DNA from: Azospirillaceae bacterium
GTDB taxonomy: Bacteria > Pseudomonadota > Alphaproteobacteria > Azospirillales > Azospirillaceae
Reading direction: 5' to 3'
DNA length: 64,000 bases
Assembly: GCA_028283825.1 (NCBI GenBank)
Contig: JAPWJW010000002.1
Span: 62,001-126,000, forward strand
Under the pieces are notes generated by a model that made no database searches, was not told where the DNA came from, and worked only from the letters and a program-made list of their open reading frames with translations. Below, one piece after another: positions 43,701-52,920 of this stretch (positions are counted from its first letter, which is position 1; each line of letters begins with the position of its first letter). The translations under genes were made by a program, and so were the position numbers.

Positions 43701-44822
43701 ATGGTCCCCCCCTCATTCCGCGCCCTGCTGTTGGCGGGCATCGCCCTGTCCGTGACCTCCTGCGCCGCCACGCCCAAGGATGACGGCCTGCGCCTGAACC
43801 AGATTCAGGTGATCGGCACCCACAACAGCTATCACGCCGGCATCGCCGCCAATGAATCGGTGCTGTGGAAGAAGACCAACCCCGACCAGTACGCCCTGCT
43901 GGACTATCACCACCAGAGCCTGACGGCGCAGCTGTCGGCCGGCGTGCGGCAGGTGGAACTGGACGTCTATGCCGACAGCAAGGGCGGCCTGTACGCCCAC
44001 CCCGCCGGCCCCGGCCTGGTGACCAAGGCGGGCCTGCCGGCCGATCCGGCGTTCGATCCCAATCACGTGATGGACAAGCCGGGCTTCAAGGTCATGCACG
44101 TGCAGGACGTGGACTACCGCAGCACCTGCCAGCCCTTCACGGCCTGCCTGTCGGAAATCCGCACCTGGTCAAAGGCCCACCCCGGTCACGCCCCGATCTT
44201 CATCCTGGTGGAAACCAAGGAGGAGGCGCTGCCCCTGCCCTTCCCCACGGTGAAGCCGGAGCCGCTGACCCCCGCCAGCCTGGATGCGCTGGACCGGGAA
44301 GTGCTGTCGGTGTTCCAGGCGGATGAGGTCATCACCCCCGACCGGGTGCGCGGGACCACCGCCACCCTGCCGGCCGCCATCAGCCAGCACGGCTGGCCCA
44401 CCCTGGCGGACGCCCGGGGCAAGGTCGTCTTCCTGCTGGACCAGCGCAAGATCAGCGACCGGTATCTGGACGGCCACGCCGCCCTGAAGGGCCGGGTGAT
44501 GTTCACCAATGCCCAGGCCGGCACCGACGATGCCGCCTTCATCGAGATGAACGACGGCCCCGGCGACGCCATCGCGGCCCTGGTGCGCCAGGGCTACCTG
44601 GTGCGCACCCGGTCCGACGCCGACACCAAGGAAGCGCGGGCCAACGACACCCGCCGGCGCGACATGGCGCTGGGCAGCGGTGCGCAGATCATCAGCACCG
44701 ATTATCCGGCCAGCGAACCGGCGGCCAACGGCTTCGTCGTCGCCCTGCCCGGTGGTGTCGCCGCCCGCTGCAACCCGGTGACGGCCCCCGCCGGCTGCCC
44801 GGCGGGGGATTTGGACCGGTAG
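43701..44822 (+). CDS. Calcium-dependent phosphatidylinositol-specific phospholipase C-like lipoprotein
   Basis: The 373-residue protein has a lipoprotein-like signal ending LSVTSC, and the PI-PLC barrel: VIGTHNSYHAG (first catalytic histidine), VRQVELDVYADSKG (metal-binding Glu and Asp), and FKVMHVQDVDYRST (second histidine). These match the calcium-dependent PLC group of Streptomyces rather than the metal-free Bacillus enzymes. Substrates could be phosphatidylinositol or GPI anchors. It starts 15 bases after the GH92 stop with AAGGA upstream, so both are in one transcript. Pairing with an alpha-mannosidase suggests action on GPI-type or other mannosyl-phosphoinositide glycans. Confidence 0.85.
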   Translation: MVPPSFRALLLAGIALSVTSCAATPKDDGLRLNQIQVIGTHNSYHAGIAANESVLWKKTNPDQYALLDYHHQSLTAQLSAGVRQVELDVYADSKGGLYAHPAGPGLVTKAGLPADPAFDPNHVMDKPGFKVMHVQDVDYRSTCQPFTACLSEIRTWSKAHPGHAPIFILVETKEEALPLPFPTVKPEPLTPASLDALDREVLSVFQADEVITPDRVRGTTATLPAAISQHGWPTLADARGKVVFLLDQRKISDRYLDGHAALKGRVMFTNAQAGTDDAAFIEMNDGPGDAIAALVRQGYLVRTRSDADTKEARANDTRRRDMALGSGAQIISTDYPASEPAANGFVVALPGGVAARCNPVTAPAGCPAGDLDR

Positions 44823-44840
44823 CGGCATGTGCCGCTTCTA

Positions 44841-44939
44841 GGCCCCGACGGGGGCCGCCGGACCTTTCCGGGAAGCCAAAGGCGGACTGGAAAGGGAGGA
44901 AGCCCAAGCCAGCGGATGCTGGCGCCCGGCGCGTGAGGG
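44841..44939 (+). repeat. Three-hairpin dispersed repeat, copy D
   Basis: Hairpin 1 is GGCCCC-gacg-GGGGCC (44841-44856). Hairpin 2 pairs CCTTTCC (44863-44869) with GGAAAGG (44889-44895). Hairpin 3 is GCCAGC-ggat-GCTGGC (44908-44923). It ends GCCCGGCGCGTGAGGG. It begins 19 bases after the PI-PLC-like stop on the same strand; a small hairpin AGCGGCA-tg-TGCCGCT (44821-44836) precedes it and an 11-bp hairpin follows. Confidence 0.85.
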
Positions 44940-44967
44940 GGCCTTTGATCGGGATCGATCAAAGGCC
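44940..44967. terminator. 11-bp hairpin directly following repeat copy D
   Basis: GGCCTTTGATC (44940-44950) pairs perfectly with GATCAAAGGCC (44957-44967) across GGGATC. It follows copy D with no gap and ends 10 bases from the stop of the convergent gene at 44978. It lacks a long T run, so it is terminator-like rather than certain. Confidence 0.55.
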
Positions 44968-44977
44968 GCGCACATAA

Positions 44978-45319
44978 TTAAGCGCGGGAAGCCGCCAGCA
45001 GGACGTGCGCCTTGGCGATGGCCGCGGCCGCGTCCTGGCCGCGGCCTTCCCGCGTCGCCTGGGTGGCGGTGCGGATCAGGGACACCAGGGTGGCGTAGTC
45101 GGCACCGGTGGTGACGGCGCCGTTGCGGCCGTGCACCAGAGGCTGGCCCGGCTTGGCCGGGGCGGCGAAACCCGCCTGGTTCCATTCCGCCAGCAAAGCC
45201 GGCAAAGGCGCGGCGGCGGACGCGGTGGCGTCAGGGCGGGAGACGCCGGACTCGGCCTGCGCCAGGGGAGAGAAGGCCACGGTCATGATCAAGGCCAGGG
45301 CACGCACACTCGATTTCAT
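44978..45319 (-). CDS. Small exported protein, 113 aa
   Basis: The family is not recognised. A signal peptide (VRALALIMTVAFSPLAQAES) is followed by an alanine-rich helical mature part, including LLAEWNQAGFAAPAKPGQPL and a C-terminal AAAAIAKAHVLLAASRA. GGAA lies before ATG 45319; the longer open frame to 45616 runs through the divergent peptidase promoter and is rejected. It is convergent with the PI-PLC-like gene and divergent from the M20 peptidase. Confidence 0.65.
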   Translation of the reverse strand: MKSSVRALALIMTVAFSPLAQAESGVSRPDATASAAAPLPALLAEWNQAGFAAPAKPGQPLVHGRNGAVTTGADYATLVSLIRTATQATREGRGQDAAAAIAKAHVLLAASRA

Positions 45320-45585
45320 CGCACACATTCCACGGGTGATCGAACCGGCCGCGACGATGCGGCCGGTGGTCGGATTGCTGTTTTGCGTGGTGGCGCTGCC
45401 CGGTGTTGGTTGAGCACACAAGCATATTGGCGGGCAAGATGGCATGGGCGACGAAGTCGCACCGCGATGGCTTTTCATCCTGTCCACGAGGCGGTCTGGG
45501 CCATCCGCGCGACGGATGCTTGTGGATTTTGCGGAACCGTTCCCTATCATCGCCCAACGATAACCAGCGTAGGGTATGGCGGGTG

Positions 45586-47031
45586 ATGAGGAAGACGACA
45601 CGAGCGGCAGCTGCACTGGCCCTGGGCACGGCGCTTTCCCTGTCCGGCACCGCGCTGGCGGCGGGCGCCAAGACGGAGGGCATCAAGGTCGACCTGACCC
45701 GCCCCGACTGGATCGCCTTCCGCAACCTGTACCAGCAGCTGGTGCAGACCAACACCACCCTGTCGGTGGGCAGCTGCACCGCCGCCGCCCAGAACATCGC
45801 CACCAAGCTGACGTCCATCGGCCTGCGCAAGAGCGACGTGCGCGTGCTGATCCCCGAGGGCCGGCCCAAGGACGGCGCGCTGGCGGCGGTGCTGCCGGGC
45901 ACCGACAAGTCGGCCAAACCCATCCTGTTGCTGGCCCACATCGACGTGGTGGAGGCCAAGCGCGAGGACTGGCAGCGCGACCCCTTCACCCTGGTGGAGG
46001 AGAACGGCTATTTCTACGGGCGCGGCTCCAGCGACGACAAGGCCATGGCCGCCGTCTTCGCCGACCTGCTGGTCCGCCTGCGCCAGGAAGGCTTCCGCCC
46101 CAAGCGCGACATCAAGCTGGCGCTGACCTGCGGGGAGGAGACGTCGGACACCTTCGACGGCGTGCAATACCTGCTGGACCATAACCGCGACGCGGTGGAC
46201 GCGGAATTCGCCCTGAACGAGGGGGCGGGCGGGCGGCTGGACAAGGACGGCAACTACCTGGCCCTGGAAATCCAGGCGGGGGAGAAGGTCTACCAGGACT
46301 TCACGCTGGAGACGACCAACCCCGGCGGCCACAGCTCGCGGCCGGCCAAGGACAACGCGATCTACCATCTGGCGGCGGGCCTGGACCGCCTGGCGGCCTA
46401 TGATTTCCCGGTGGCGCTGAACCCGGTGACCAAGGCCTATTTCACCGCCCTGTCGCCGGTCATCGGCGGCGCCACCGGCGCCGACCTGTTGGCCGTCACC
46501 AAGGACAATCCCGATGCGGCCGCCCTGGCCCGCGTCAGCCAGGATCCGGGCTGGAACAGCACCCTGCGCACCACCTGTGTGGCCACCATGGTCAACGCCG
46601 GCCACGCGCCCAACGCCCTGCCCCAGCACGCCCAGGCCAACGTGAATTGCCGCATCCTGCCCGGCCAGCCGCTGGAGGAGGTGCGCCAGACCCTGGTGAA
46701 GGTGCTGGACGATCCGGCCATCAAGGTGAGTGCGGTGGGTGAGCCCAGCCCGGTGTCGCCGCCGCCGGCCCTGTCGCCCATGGTGCTGGGCCCGGTGAAG
46801 GACGTGGCCGCCCAGATGTGGCCGGGCATCCCGGTGGTGCCCACCCAGTCCACCGGCGCCACCGACGGCCGTTTCCTGAACGCCGCCGGCATCGCCACCT
46901 ACGGCCTCAGCGGCATGTTCCGCGACCCCGACGGCAGCGGCGTCCACGGCCTGAACGAACGCATCCGCGTGCGCTCGCTCTATGAGGGACGGGAGTTCCT
47001 GTACGCCGTGGTGAAGAAGTACGCAGGCTGA
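45586..47031 (+). CDS. Exported M20-family metallopeptidase
   Basis: The 481-residue zinc peptidase has a signal peptide (RAAAALALGTALSLSGTALAA) and M20 metal motifs: LLAHIDVVEAKRED (His and Asp), GRGSSDDKAMAA (bridging Asp), CGEETSD (general-base and metal Glu), and a late GLNERIRV with histidine in SGVHGLNE. The dimerisation lid lies between. It likely releases amino acids from short peptides in the periplasm. ATG 45586 is used, not the longer open frame from 45403. Confidence 0.92.
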   Translation: MRKTTRAAAALALGTALSLSGTALAAGAKTEGIKVDLTRPDWIAFRNLYQQLVQTNTTLSVGSCTAAAQNIATKLTSIGLRKSDVRVLIPEGRPKDGALAAVLPGTDKSAKPILLLAHIDVVEAKREDWQRDPFTLVEENGYFYGRGSSDDKAMAAVFADLLVRLRQEGFRPKRDIKLALTCGEETSDTFDGVQYLLDHNRDAVDAEFALNEGAGGRLDKDGNYLALEIQAGEKVYQDFTLETTNPGGHSSRPAKDNAIYHLAAGLDRLAAYDFPVALNPVTKAYFTALSPVIGGATGADLLAVTKDNPDAAALARVSQDPGWNSTLRTTCVATMVNAGHAPNALPQHAQANVNCRILPGQPLEEVRQTLVKVLDDPAIKVSAVGEPSPVSPPPALSPMVLGPVKDVAAQMWPGIPVVPTQSTGATDGRFLNAAGIATYGLSGMFRDPDGSGVHGLNERIRVRSLYEGREFLYAVVKKYAG

Positions 47032-47038
47032 CAAGACC

Positions 47039-47066
47039 GCCCCCCGCCCTGCAAAGCGCGGGGGGC
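47039..47066. terminator. Hairpin between convergent M20 peptidase and manC genes
   Basis: GCCCCCCGC (47039-47047) pairs with GCGGGGGGC (47058-47066) across 10 bases. It lies in the 42-base gap between convergent stops, where a bidirectional terminator is expected; T runs are weak. Confidence 0.55.
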
Positions 47067-47073
47067 TTGGCCC

Positions 47074-48555
47074 CTATAGCCGGCCGTAGCTGTCTTCCAG
47101 GCGGACGATGTCGTCCTCGCCCAGATAGGCGCCGGACTGCACCTCGATCAGTTCCAGCGGCACCCGGCCGGGGTTTTCCAGCCGGTGGACGCAGCCCAGC
47201 GGCAGGTGGACGGATTCGTTCTCCCGCACCAGGATCTCCTCACCGTCGCGCGTGACCAGGGCGGTGCCGCGCACCACCACCCAGTGCTCCGCCCGGTGAT
47301 AATGCTTTTGCAGGGACAGCTTGCCGCCCGGCTTCACCGACAGGCGCCGCACGGCGTAACGCTCGCCATGCAGCAGGCCCTGGGTGTTGCCCCAGGGGCG
47401 GTGCACCTTGCGGTGTTCCAGATATTCGGTGCGCTGGTCGCGCTTCAGGCCGTCCACCACCTTCTTGACGTCCTGGGCGCGATCACGATGCACCAGCAGC
47501 ACGGCATCGTCGGTGGTCACCAGGATGACGTTGTCCACGCCCACCACCGCCGCGATGCGGCCGTCCTCACACCGGACATAGGTGTCGCGGCTGTCGATGT
47601 GCATGACCGAACCGACGGCGACATTGCCGGCATCGTCCTTGTCGCTGATGTCCCACAGGGCCGACCAGGAACCGATGTCGGTCCAGCCGATGTCGGCGGC
47701 GACCATGGCCGCCTTGTCGGTCTTTTCCATGACACCGTAGTCGATGGACACATTGGGCGCCCGGGCGAAGGCGTCGGCGTCCAGGCGCAGGAAATCGACG
47801 TCCCGCTGGGCCGCGTCCAAGGCGGCCCGCACCGCCGCCAGGGTCTCCGGCGCGTGGGTTTCCAGTTCGGCCACCAGCACGGCGGCCGACATCATGAACA
47901 TGCCGCTGTTCCAGTAATACGACCCTTCGGCCAGGAACTGCTCCGCCACCACCTGGCTCGGCTTTTCGGCGAAGGCGGCCACGGTGTAGGCGTTCGTCTG
48001 GGTATCGAAAGGCTGTCCCCGGCGGATATAGCCGTAGCCCGTTTCCGGATGCTGCGGCGTGATGCCGAAGGTCACCAGATAACCCTGGCGGGCCAGGGCA
48101 TGGGCGGTGCCGATCGCCGCCTGGAACGCGTCATTGTTCAGGATCGCATGGTCCGCCGGCAGCAGCAGCAGGACGGCGTCCGGATCCTGGGCCAGGGCGA
48201 CCAGGGCGGCGACGGCCGCCGCCGGCATGGTGTTGCGGCCGAAGGGCTCAAGAATGATCGAGGCCGGCGTGATCGCGATTTCACGGAATTGCTCGGCGAT
48301 GATGAAGCGGTGGTCCTCATTGCAGATGATGAGGGGGTTCGCGAAGACCCCGGTGTCCGAAACGCGCAGCGCGGTGTCCTGGATCATGCTGCGGTGGCCA
48401 TGGACGGGCTGCAACTGCTTGGGATAACGCTCCCGCGACAGGGGCCACAGGCGGGAACCAACGCCGCCGGACAACAGGACGGGGCGGATTTTGCCCAGGA
48501 TCGCTTCACCGGTTTCCGAGGACATCGGCCCATCAGCAAGCTGTTGCTTATCCAC
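47074..48555 (-). CDS. manC: Mannose-1-phosphate guanylyltransferase / mannose-6-phosphate isomerase
   Basis: The bifunctional 493-residue enzyme makes GDP-mannose for surface polysaccharide. The nucleotidyltransferase half has LLSGGVGSRLWPLSRERYPKQ (signature with the PP-binding GSRLWP), LLLPADHAI, and FAEKPS. The C-terminal cupin half has KPGGKLSLQKHYHRAEHWVVVRGTA with the metal-binding histidines of the isomerase domain. Of several in-frame starts, GTG 48555 has GAGGAAAAA directly before it and is preferred; ATG 48576 and ATG 48525 are alternatives. It is divergent from the large glycosyltransferase gene. Confidence 0.93.
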   Translation of the reverse strand: MDKQQLADGPMSSETGEAILGKIRPVLLSGGVGSRLWPLSRERYPKQLQPVHGHRSMIQDTALRVSDTGVFANPLIICNEDHRFIIAEQFREIAITPASIILEPFGRNTMPAAAVAALVALAQDPDAVLLLLPADHAILNNDAFQAAIGTAHALARQGYLVTFGITPQHPETGYGYIRRGQPFDTQTNAYTVAAFAEKPSQVVAEQFLAEGSYYWNSGMFMMSAAVLVAELETHAPETLAAVRAALDAAQRDVDFLRLDADAFARAPNVSIDYGVMEKTDKAAMVAADIGWTDIGSWSALWDISDKDDAGNVAVGSVMHIDSRDTYVRCEDGRIAAVVGVDNVILVTTDDAVLLVHRDRAQDVKKVVDGLKRDQRTEYLEHRKVHRPWGNTQGLLHGERYAVRRLSVKPGGKLSLQKHYHRAEHWVVVRGTALVTRDGEEILVRENESVHLPLGCVHRLENPGRVPLELIEVQSGAYLGEDDIVRLEDSYGRL

Positions 48556-48639
48556 TTTTTCCTCGTAAGCGATCATCGCCAAAAAACGGCGGCGCGGCCT
48601 GCCGGATCTGTTGCACCGCACCCGTTCCTGCAACTGTCT

Positions 48640-49084
48640 TAGGCTATCGGTCGGGACCGGCGCAACGGTGGATTACACCCATGAACAAGCGGCCGGGGAC
48701 GACGTTCCGGCAAGGCGCCCGGCCGGCCGCCGGGGCGGCCCGGCATCCGTTGACGATGGCCTGCCAAAAGTCGAAAGCACCGATTGACAGCCTCCGCCCA
48801 TTGAGGCGATTGAATAGGCGCCATTCATAAGACTGGGGACCGGCCTACCGGGGTTTTGGGCTTATGGATGCGAAAACAGGCCTATAGCAATGAATTCAAG
48901 GTAGTTGGGCCATGGTGGGAAAATTCCGCACATCCAGGAGCATGGCACCTTTTCCTGAGAATGTGACGCGTCGAGGCCAGATTAGATCTGAGACAGATGA
49001 TAGCGGTATCAGGATGCCGATCGAAGGGTATCGGTGAAATACCGGAAAACTGATTTTTATTTTGTCATATTGGAGGTTTCTCAA
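48640..49084. other. Intergenic region upstream of glycosyltransferase and manC
   Basis: About 450 bases between divergent starts. It holds a GC-rich block (48690-48745) and an AT-richer part from 48820 that probably contains the glycosyltransferase promoter. I see no gene, clear promoter or repeat in it. Confidence 0.5.
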
Positions 49085-52000
49085 TTGCGCGAAAACAATA
49101 CCTACAGGTCTGTATTATCCCGCCATAAGCGTCGCTTATCTTCATTGGTGGACGGCCTGCGCGCAAGGAACATTCGGCAACAGACCCGAGGCCCCTCCGA
49201 CGACTATTTGACTCTCGCCTCCTCGTCCCTGTTCAGCCCGGCCTGGTACCTGCTGACTTACAGTGATGTCGCGGCCGCCAAGCTGGACCCAATTCAGCAT
49301 TATCTGGACCATGGCGCCCGGGAAGGGCGACAGCCGGGACCCGATTTCAATAGCGGAGGATATCTGGAGGCCAATCCCGACGTGGCCGCTTCCGGCCTGA
49401 ACCCGCTCGTCCATTTCATCAAATATGGCCGTGCGGAAGGGCGGAAGTTCTCGGTCTCCGTCATCCTGCCGGCGACCAACCCGACCTATTGGTATTTCAT
49501 CGGCGACAGCGTCGACTGGCTGAAGGCGAAACCCAGTCTCACCGGCGTTGGCCGCGTGTCGACGGAACTGTTTTTCGCGGCGATCGAGAATTCGAGCAAC
49601 ATAGAGATCAAACCCTGTGTCTTTGGCGATTCGCCCTCCGGCATCGTCACGGCGTCGGCGACGGACCATGTTCAATACCTGTCGGACGAACTGAAACGTC
49701 CCCTGGCCGGCCGGCCGACCGCGGCACTGGCGGTGGAGCCCCGGCATTCGCCGCTTCCCGGCGACCACGTCTTCTTCACCGGCCTGGTCTGGGGCCCGGC
49801 CTTCGCCGAGAGATTCAAGCACCTGAAGTCGCTGGGCATCCGCTTCAGCGTGCTGGTCCACGACATCATTCCGATTGAAAACCCCGACCTGGTCGGGCCC
49901 GACTATTTCAAGATGTTCACGGAATGGATGGTGACGGTCCTGCAAACCGCCACCGTCATTTATGTGTCGAACGACCATGTGAAACAGAAGATCGCGCGTT
50001 TCGCCCTTCTGCAGAAGATCCAGACCGTACCGACGATCGTCACCATCACCTTCGGCCTGCGCCGCGCCATCGGGCAACAGGACAGCACGCGCGGCGCCGA
50101 AACGGCCGTCATTCCGGAAGGGCAAGAGTTCGTCCTGTGTGTCGGCACCATCGACAAGCGCAAGAACCAGCTGTTCCTGTGCCGCCTTTGGGCGCAATTG
50201 GCCGAGCGGCTGGATGATCAGGCCCTGCCCTTGCTGGTCCTGGCCGGCCGCGACGACCTGAAGATCGCCGAGGCGGATGGCGCCATGGCGCCGCTGTTCG
50301 CCCGGGGGAAGATCCGCGTCCTGGAAAACCTGACGGACGCGGAGATCGCCGATCTGTATCGCCGCTGCCTGTTCACCGCGTTCCCGTCCTTGAGCGAGGG
50401 CTACGGCCTGCCTGTCGTCGAAAGCCTGTCGTACGGGAAGCTGTGCCTGACGTCCGACCTGCCCGAGATCCAGGCCAACGGCGGTGATTTCGCCTGGTAT
50501 TTCTCGACGGACGATACGGACGGGGCAATTGACCTGTTCACCCGCGCCCTCGGTGACCAGGCGGCCCGGCGCGAAGCTGAGGACCACATCCTGCGGGACT
50601 TCGTCCCGGCGGAGTGGCGCGACACGTTCCTGGACATGCTGGATACCGTCCCGCCCGTCGGGTTCGTGCCGCCGCCGGCCGGCACCACGGAGACCGGCGC
50701 CGATGTCACCTTCCCAGGCGCCCAGGCCTACGATACGGCCGCCGCCTTCACCAAGGCGGCGCGTTACTGCACGGATCGGAACCCGGACGTTTCCATCCTG
50801 ATCATCAACTGGAACGCCGCCTCGCTGACGCTGGAATGCATCCGCCAGATCAGTTCCCAGACGGACAGCCACACCTACGAAATCATCATCGCCGACAACG
50901 GCAGCGCCCCGGACGACGTGGCGAAGCTGCGCAACCTGGGCCCCGGCATCCGCCTGCTGGAGTTGGGCCGGAACCGGTATTTCGGCGAAGCCAACAACAT
51001 CGCCGCCGAGGCTGCCCAAGGCCGCTATCTCTGCCTGTTGAACAACGACGCCTTCGTGCGCGGCGACTGGCTCACCGCCCTCATCACCCCCTTGCAGACG
51101 GATCCGCGGGTGGGCGCCACCGGCCCCCTGTTCCTTTATCCCGACGAAACCATCCAGGAGGCCGGCGGCATCGTCGATCCGGGCGGCTATCCCATCCGCT
51201 TCGGTCGGGGTGAGCAGGAGGCCTCGGCGGAGATTCTGCGGCCCAAGTTCGTCGACTATATTTCCGCCGCCGCCCTTCTGGTCCCCCGCGACATTTTCAT
51301 GGCCGTGGGCGGATTCGACCTGGCCTATGAGCCGGCCTATTACGAAGACACCGACCTCTGCCTGAAAATCCAGGCGCTGGGGCACAAGGTGTTGTATTGC
51401 CCCGACGCCCGGGTCGTTCATATCGAGGGTTCTTCCGCCAATGGCGACGCCGCCGCCACGGCGCGGCGCACGGCGTTGGGCGACCTCAACCGTGACAAGT
51501 TCACCGCCCGCTGGGGTGACTACCTGAAAACCCGGCGGCAGGCGCACCTGCGTGCCGTGCGGCAGCAATTCCTGCCCTCGGCCCCCCTGTTGCCGCCCAT
51601 GGCCACGCTGGCTCCCGGGGTGGAGCGGCCCAGGGCCGTGGTCTACACGCCTTATGAACTGACGCCCGGCGGCGGTGAGCGTTTCCTGCTGACCCTGGCG
51701 ATGACGCTCAGTGAACTATATGACGTCACGGTGGTGACGCCCTGGCGCTACAGCCGCCTGCGGCTGCGCAACCTGGGGTGCGAATTCAACCTGGACCTGT
51801 CACGCCTGGACGTGATGATCGAGACAGAATTCGCGAAGGCCGATGCGCCGGACCTGATGGTCACCCTGGGCAACCACATCATTCCGACGGCCCCCGCCCG
51901 GGGCAAGACCAATGTCTATATCTGCCAGTTCCCGTACCCCCTGGGGCGCCCCGTGGCGCCGGCGGACCGGGAAACCTACGCCGGCTATCAGAAAATCATT

Positions 52001-52720
52001 GTCTATTCCCATTACACCCGCGCCCACATCTTCGCCAATCTGAGCGCCTATCAGCTTCCCGACCGGCCGGTCGAGGTGCTCTACCCACCGGTGCCACTCA
52101 TCCAGGGTGAGGTCCCCGCCAAGAAGCGCATGATCCTCACCGTCGGGCGCTTCTTCGTCGGCGGCCATTCCAAGCGCCACGATGTCCTGATCGACGTCTT
52201 CAAGAAGATCGCGCCGCAGTTCAGCGAGCCGGTGGAATTGCATGTAGCCGGTTCGTCGATGCCGGGGCCGGAGCACATGGACTATCTGGCCAAGATCCGG
52301 GCGGCGGCCGAAGGTCATCCCATCCACCTGCACGTCAATGTCTCCGCCGATGCCCTGCAGGCCTTGTATCGCGACACGGCCATCTACTGGCACGGCACGG
52401 GCATAGGCGCCGATCTCAACGGGGAACCCGGCAAGGCCGAACATTTCGGCATCACCGTGCTGGAAGCGATGTCGGCACAGGCCGTCCCCTTCGCCCTGAA
52501 TTCCGGCGGGCCCCGCGAGATCATCGCGGATGGGCAGACGGGTTTCCTCTACGACTCACCCGACACGCTGGCGGAAAAGACCCTGGCACTGCTCTCCAAA
52601 CCGAACGCGGATCAGTTGAAGCGCATGGGAACCGCCGCCCGCGCCCGCGCGCAAATGTTCTCGCAAGACGCTTTTGCCGAGGGGGTCAGGGCGCTGGTCG
52701 ACAGCCTCAAGCCGATTTGA
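49085..52720 (+). CDS. Trimodular glycosyltransferase (GT4-GT2-GT4)
   Basis: The 1211-residue protein starts at TTG 49085: GGAGG lies eight bases upstream (49072-49076), which outweighs the open GTG at 49034. The N-terminal 35-105 region has two repeats (SPAWYLLTYSDVA and GYLEANPDVAASGLNP) with the DHGAREGR and KYGRAEGR ends seen in large polysaccharide glycosyltransferases. A first GT4 domain spans about 130-520 (FVLCVGTIDKRKN; SEGYGLPVVES). A GT2 domain spans about 565-785 (VSILIINWNAASLTLECI; LLNNDAFV). A second GT4 covers about 850-1205 (LTVGRFFVGGHSKRHD; HFGITVLEAMS). It should add several sugars to one surface glycan. An IS66 element lies 170 bases downstream. Confidence 0.93.
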   Translation: MRENNTYRSVLSRHKRRLSSLVDGLRARNIRQQTRGPSDDYLTLASSSLFSPAWYLLTYSDVAAAKLDPIQHYLDHGAREGRQPGPDFNSGGYLEANPDVAASGLNPLVHFIKYGRAEGRKFSVSVILPATNPTYWYFIGDSVDWLKAKPSLTGVGRVSTELFFAAIENSSNIEIKPCVFGDSPSGIVTASATDHVQYLSDELKRPLAGRPTAALAVEPRHSPLPGDHVFFTGLVWGPAFAERFKHLKSLGIRFSVLVHDIIPIENPDLVGPDYFKMFTEWMVTVLQTATVIYVSNDHVKQKIARFALLQKIQTVPTIVTITFGLRRAIGQQDSTRGAETAVIPEGQEFVLCVGTIDKRKNQLFLCRLWAQLAERLDDQALPLLVLAGRDDLKIAEADGAMAPLFARGKIRVLENLTDAEIADLYRRCLFTAFPSLSEGYGLPVVESLSYGKLCLTSDLPEIQANGGDFAWYFSTDDTDGAIDLFTRALGDQAARREAEDHILRDFVPAEWRDTFLDMLDTVPPVGFVPPPAGTTETGADVTFPGAQAYDTAAAFTKAARYCTDRNPDVSILIINWNAASLTLECIRQISSQTDSHTYEIIIADNGSAPDDVAKLRNLGPGIRLLELGRNRYFGEANNIAAEAAQGRYLCLLNNDAFVRGDWLTALITPLQTDPRVGATGPLFLYPDETIQEAGGIVDPGGYPIRFGRGEQEASAEILRPKFVDYISAAALLVPRDIFMAVGGFDLAYEPAYYEDTDLCLKIQALGHKVLYCPDARVVHIEGSSANGDAAATARRTALGDLNRDKFTARWGDYLKTRRQAHLRAVRQQFLPSAPLLPPMATLAPGVERPRAVVYTPYELTPGGGERFLLTLAMTLSELYDVTVVTPWRYSRLRLRNLGCEFNLDLSRLDVMIETEFAKADAPDLMVTLGNHIIPTAPARGKTNVYICQFPYPLGRPVAPADRETYAGYQKIIVYSHYTRAHIFANLSAYQLPDRPVEVLYPPVPLIQGEVPAKKRMILTVGRFFVGGHSKRHDVLIDVFKKIAPQFSEPVELHVAGSSMPGPEHMDYLAKIRAAAEGHPIHLHVNVSADALQALYRDTAIYWHGTGIGADLNGEPGKAEHFGITVLEAMSAQAVPFALNSGGPREIIADGQTGFLYDSPDTLAEKTLALLSKPNADQLKRMGTAARARAQMFSQDAFAEGVRALVDSLKPI

Positions 52721-52920
52721 CCACGTCGTCGCCCCATGCCCCGAACCCGGCACCAAGGGATTCGTCATCATGAATAATACGCGCGGCATTTGAACCTGAC
52801 CGTTCAGATGCCGCCTCATAGTACTCCTCCGGCGAGGGCCGCCTTTCATCCGTGATGCTGTTCGCTGAAGATGGCAGGAGATCTGGCCTGTGAGGGTGGG
52901 AAGTGTCCACGAACGGGATA

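Noticed and set aside
41275-43716. 813-codon minus frame opposite GH92
   Set aside because: Fully antisense to a clear GH92 gene and rich in Gly/His/Gln/Val.
3420-44939. CRISPR interpretation of the four repeats
   Set aside because: Copies are many kilobases apart with no spacers or cas genes, and their stems vary in a paired manner.
49142-51568. 808-codon minus frame opposite the large glycosyltransferase
   Set aside because: Antisense shadow; the plus strand carries three glycosyltransferase domains.
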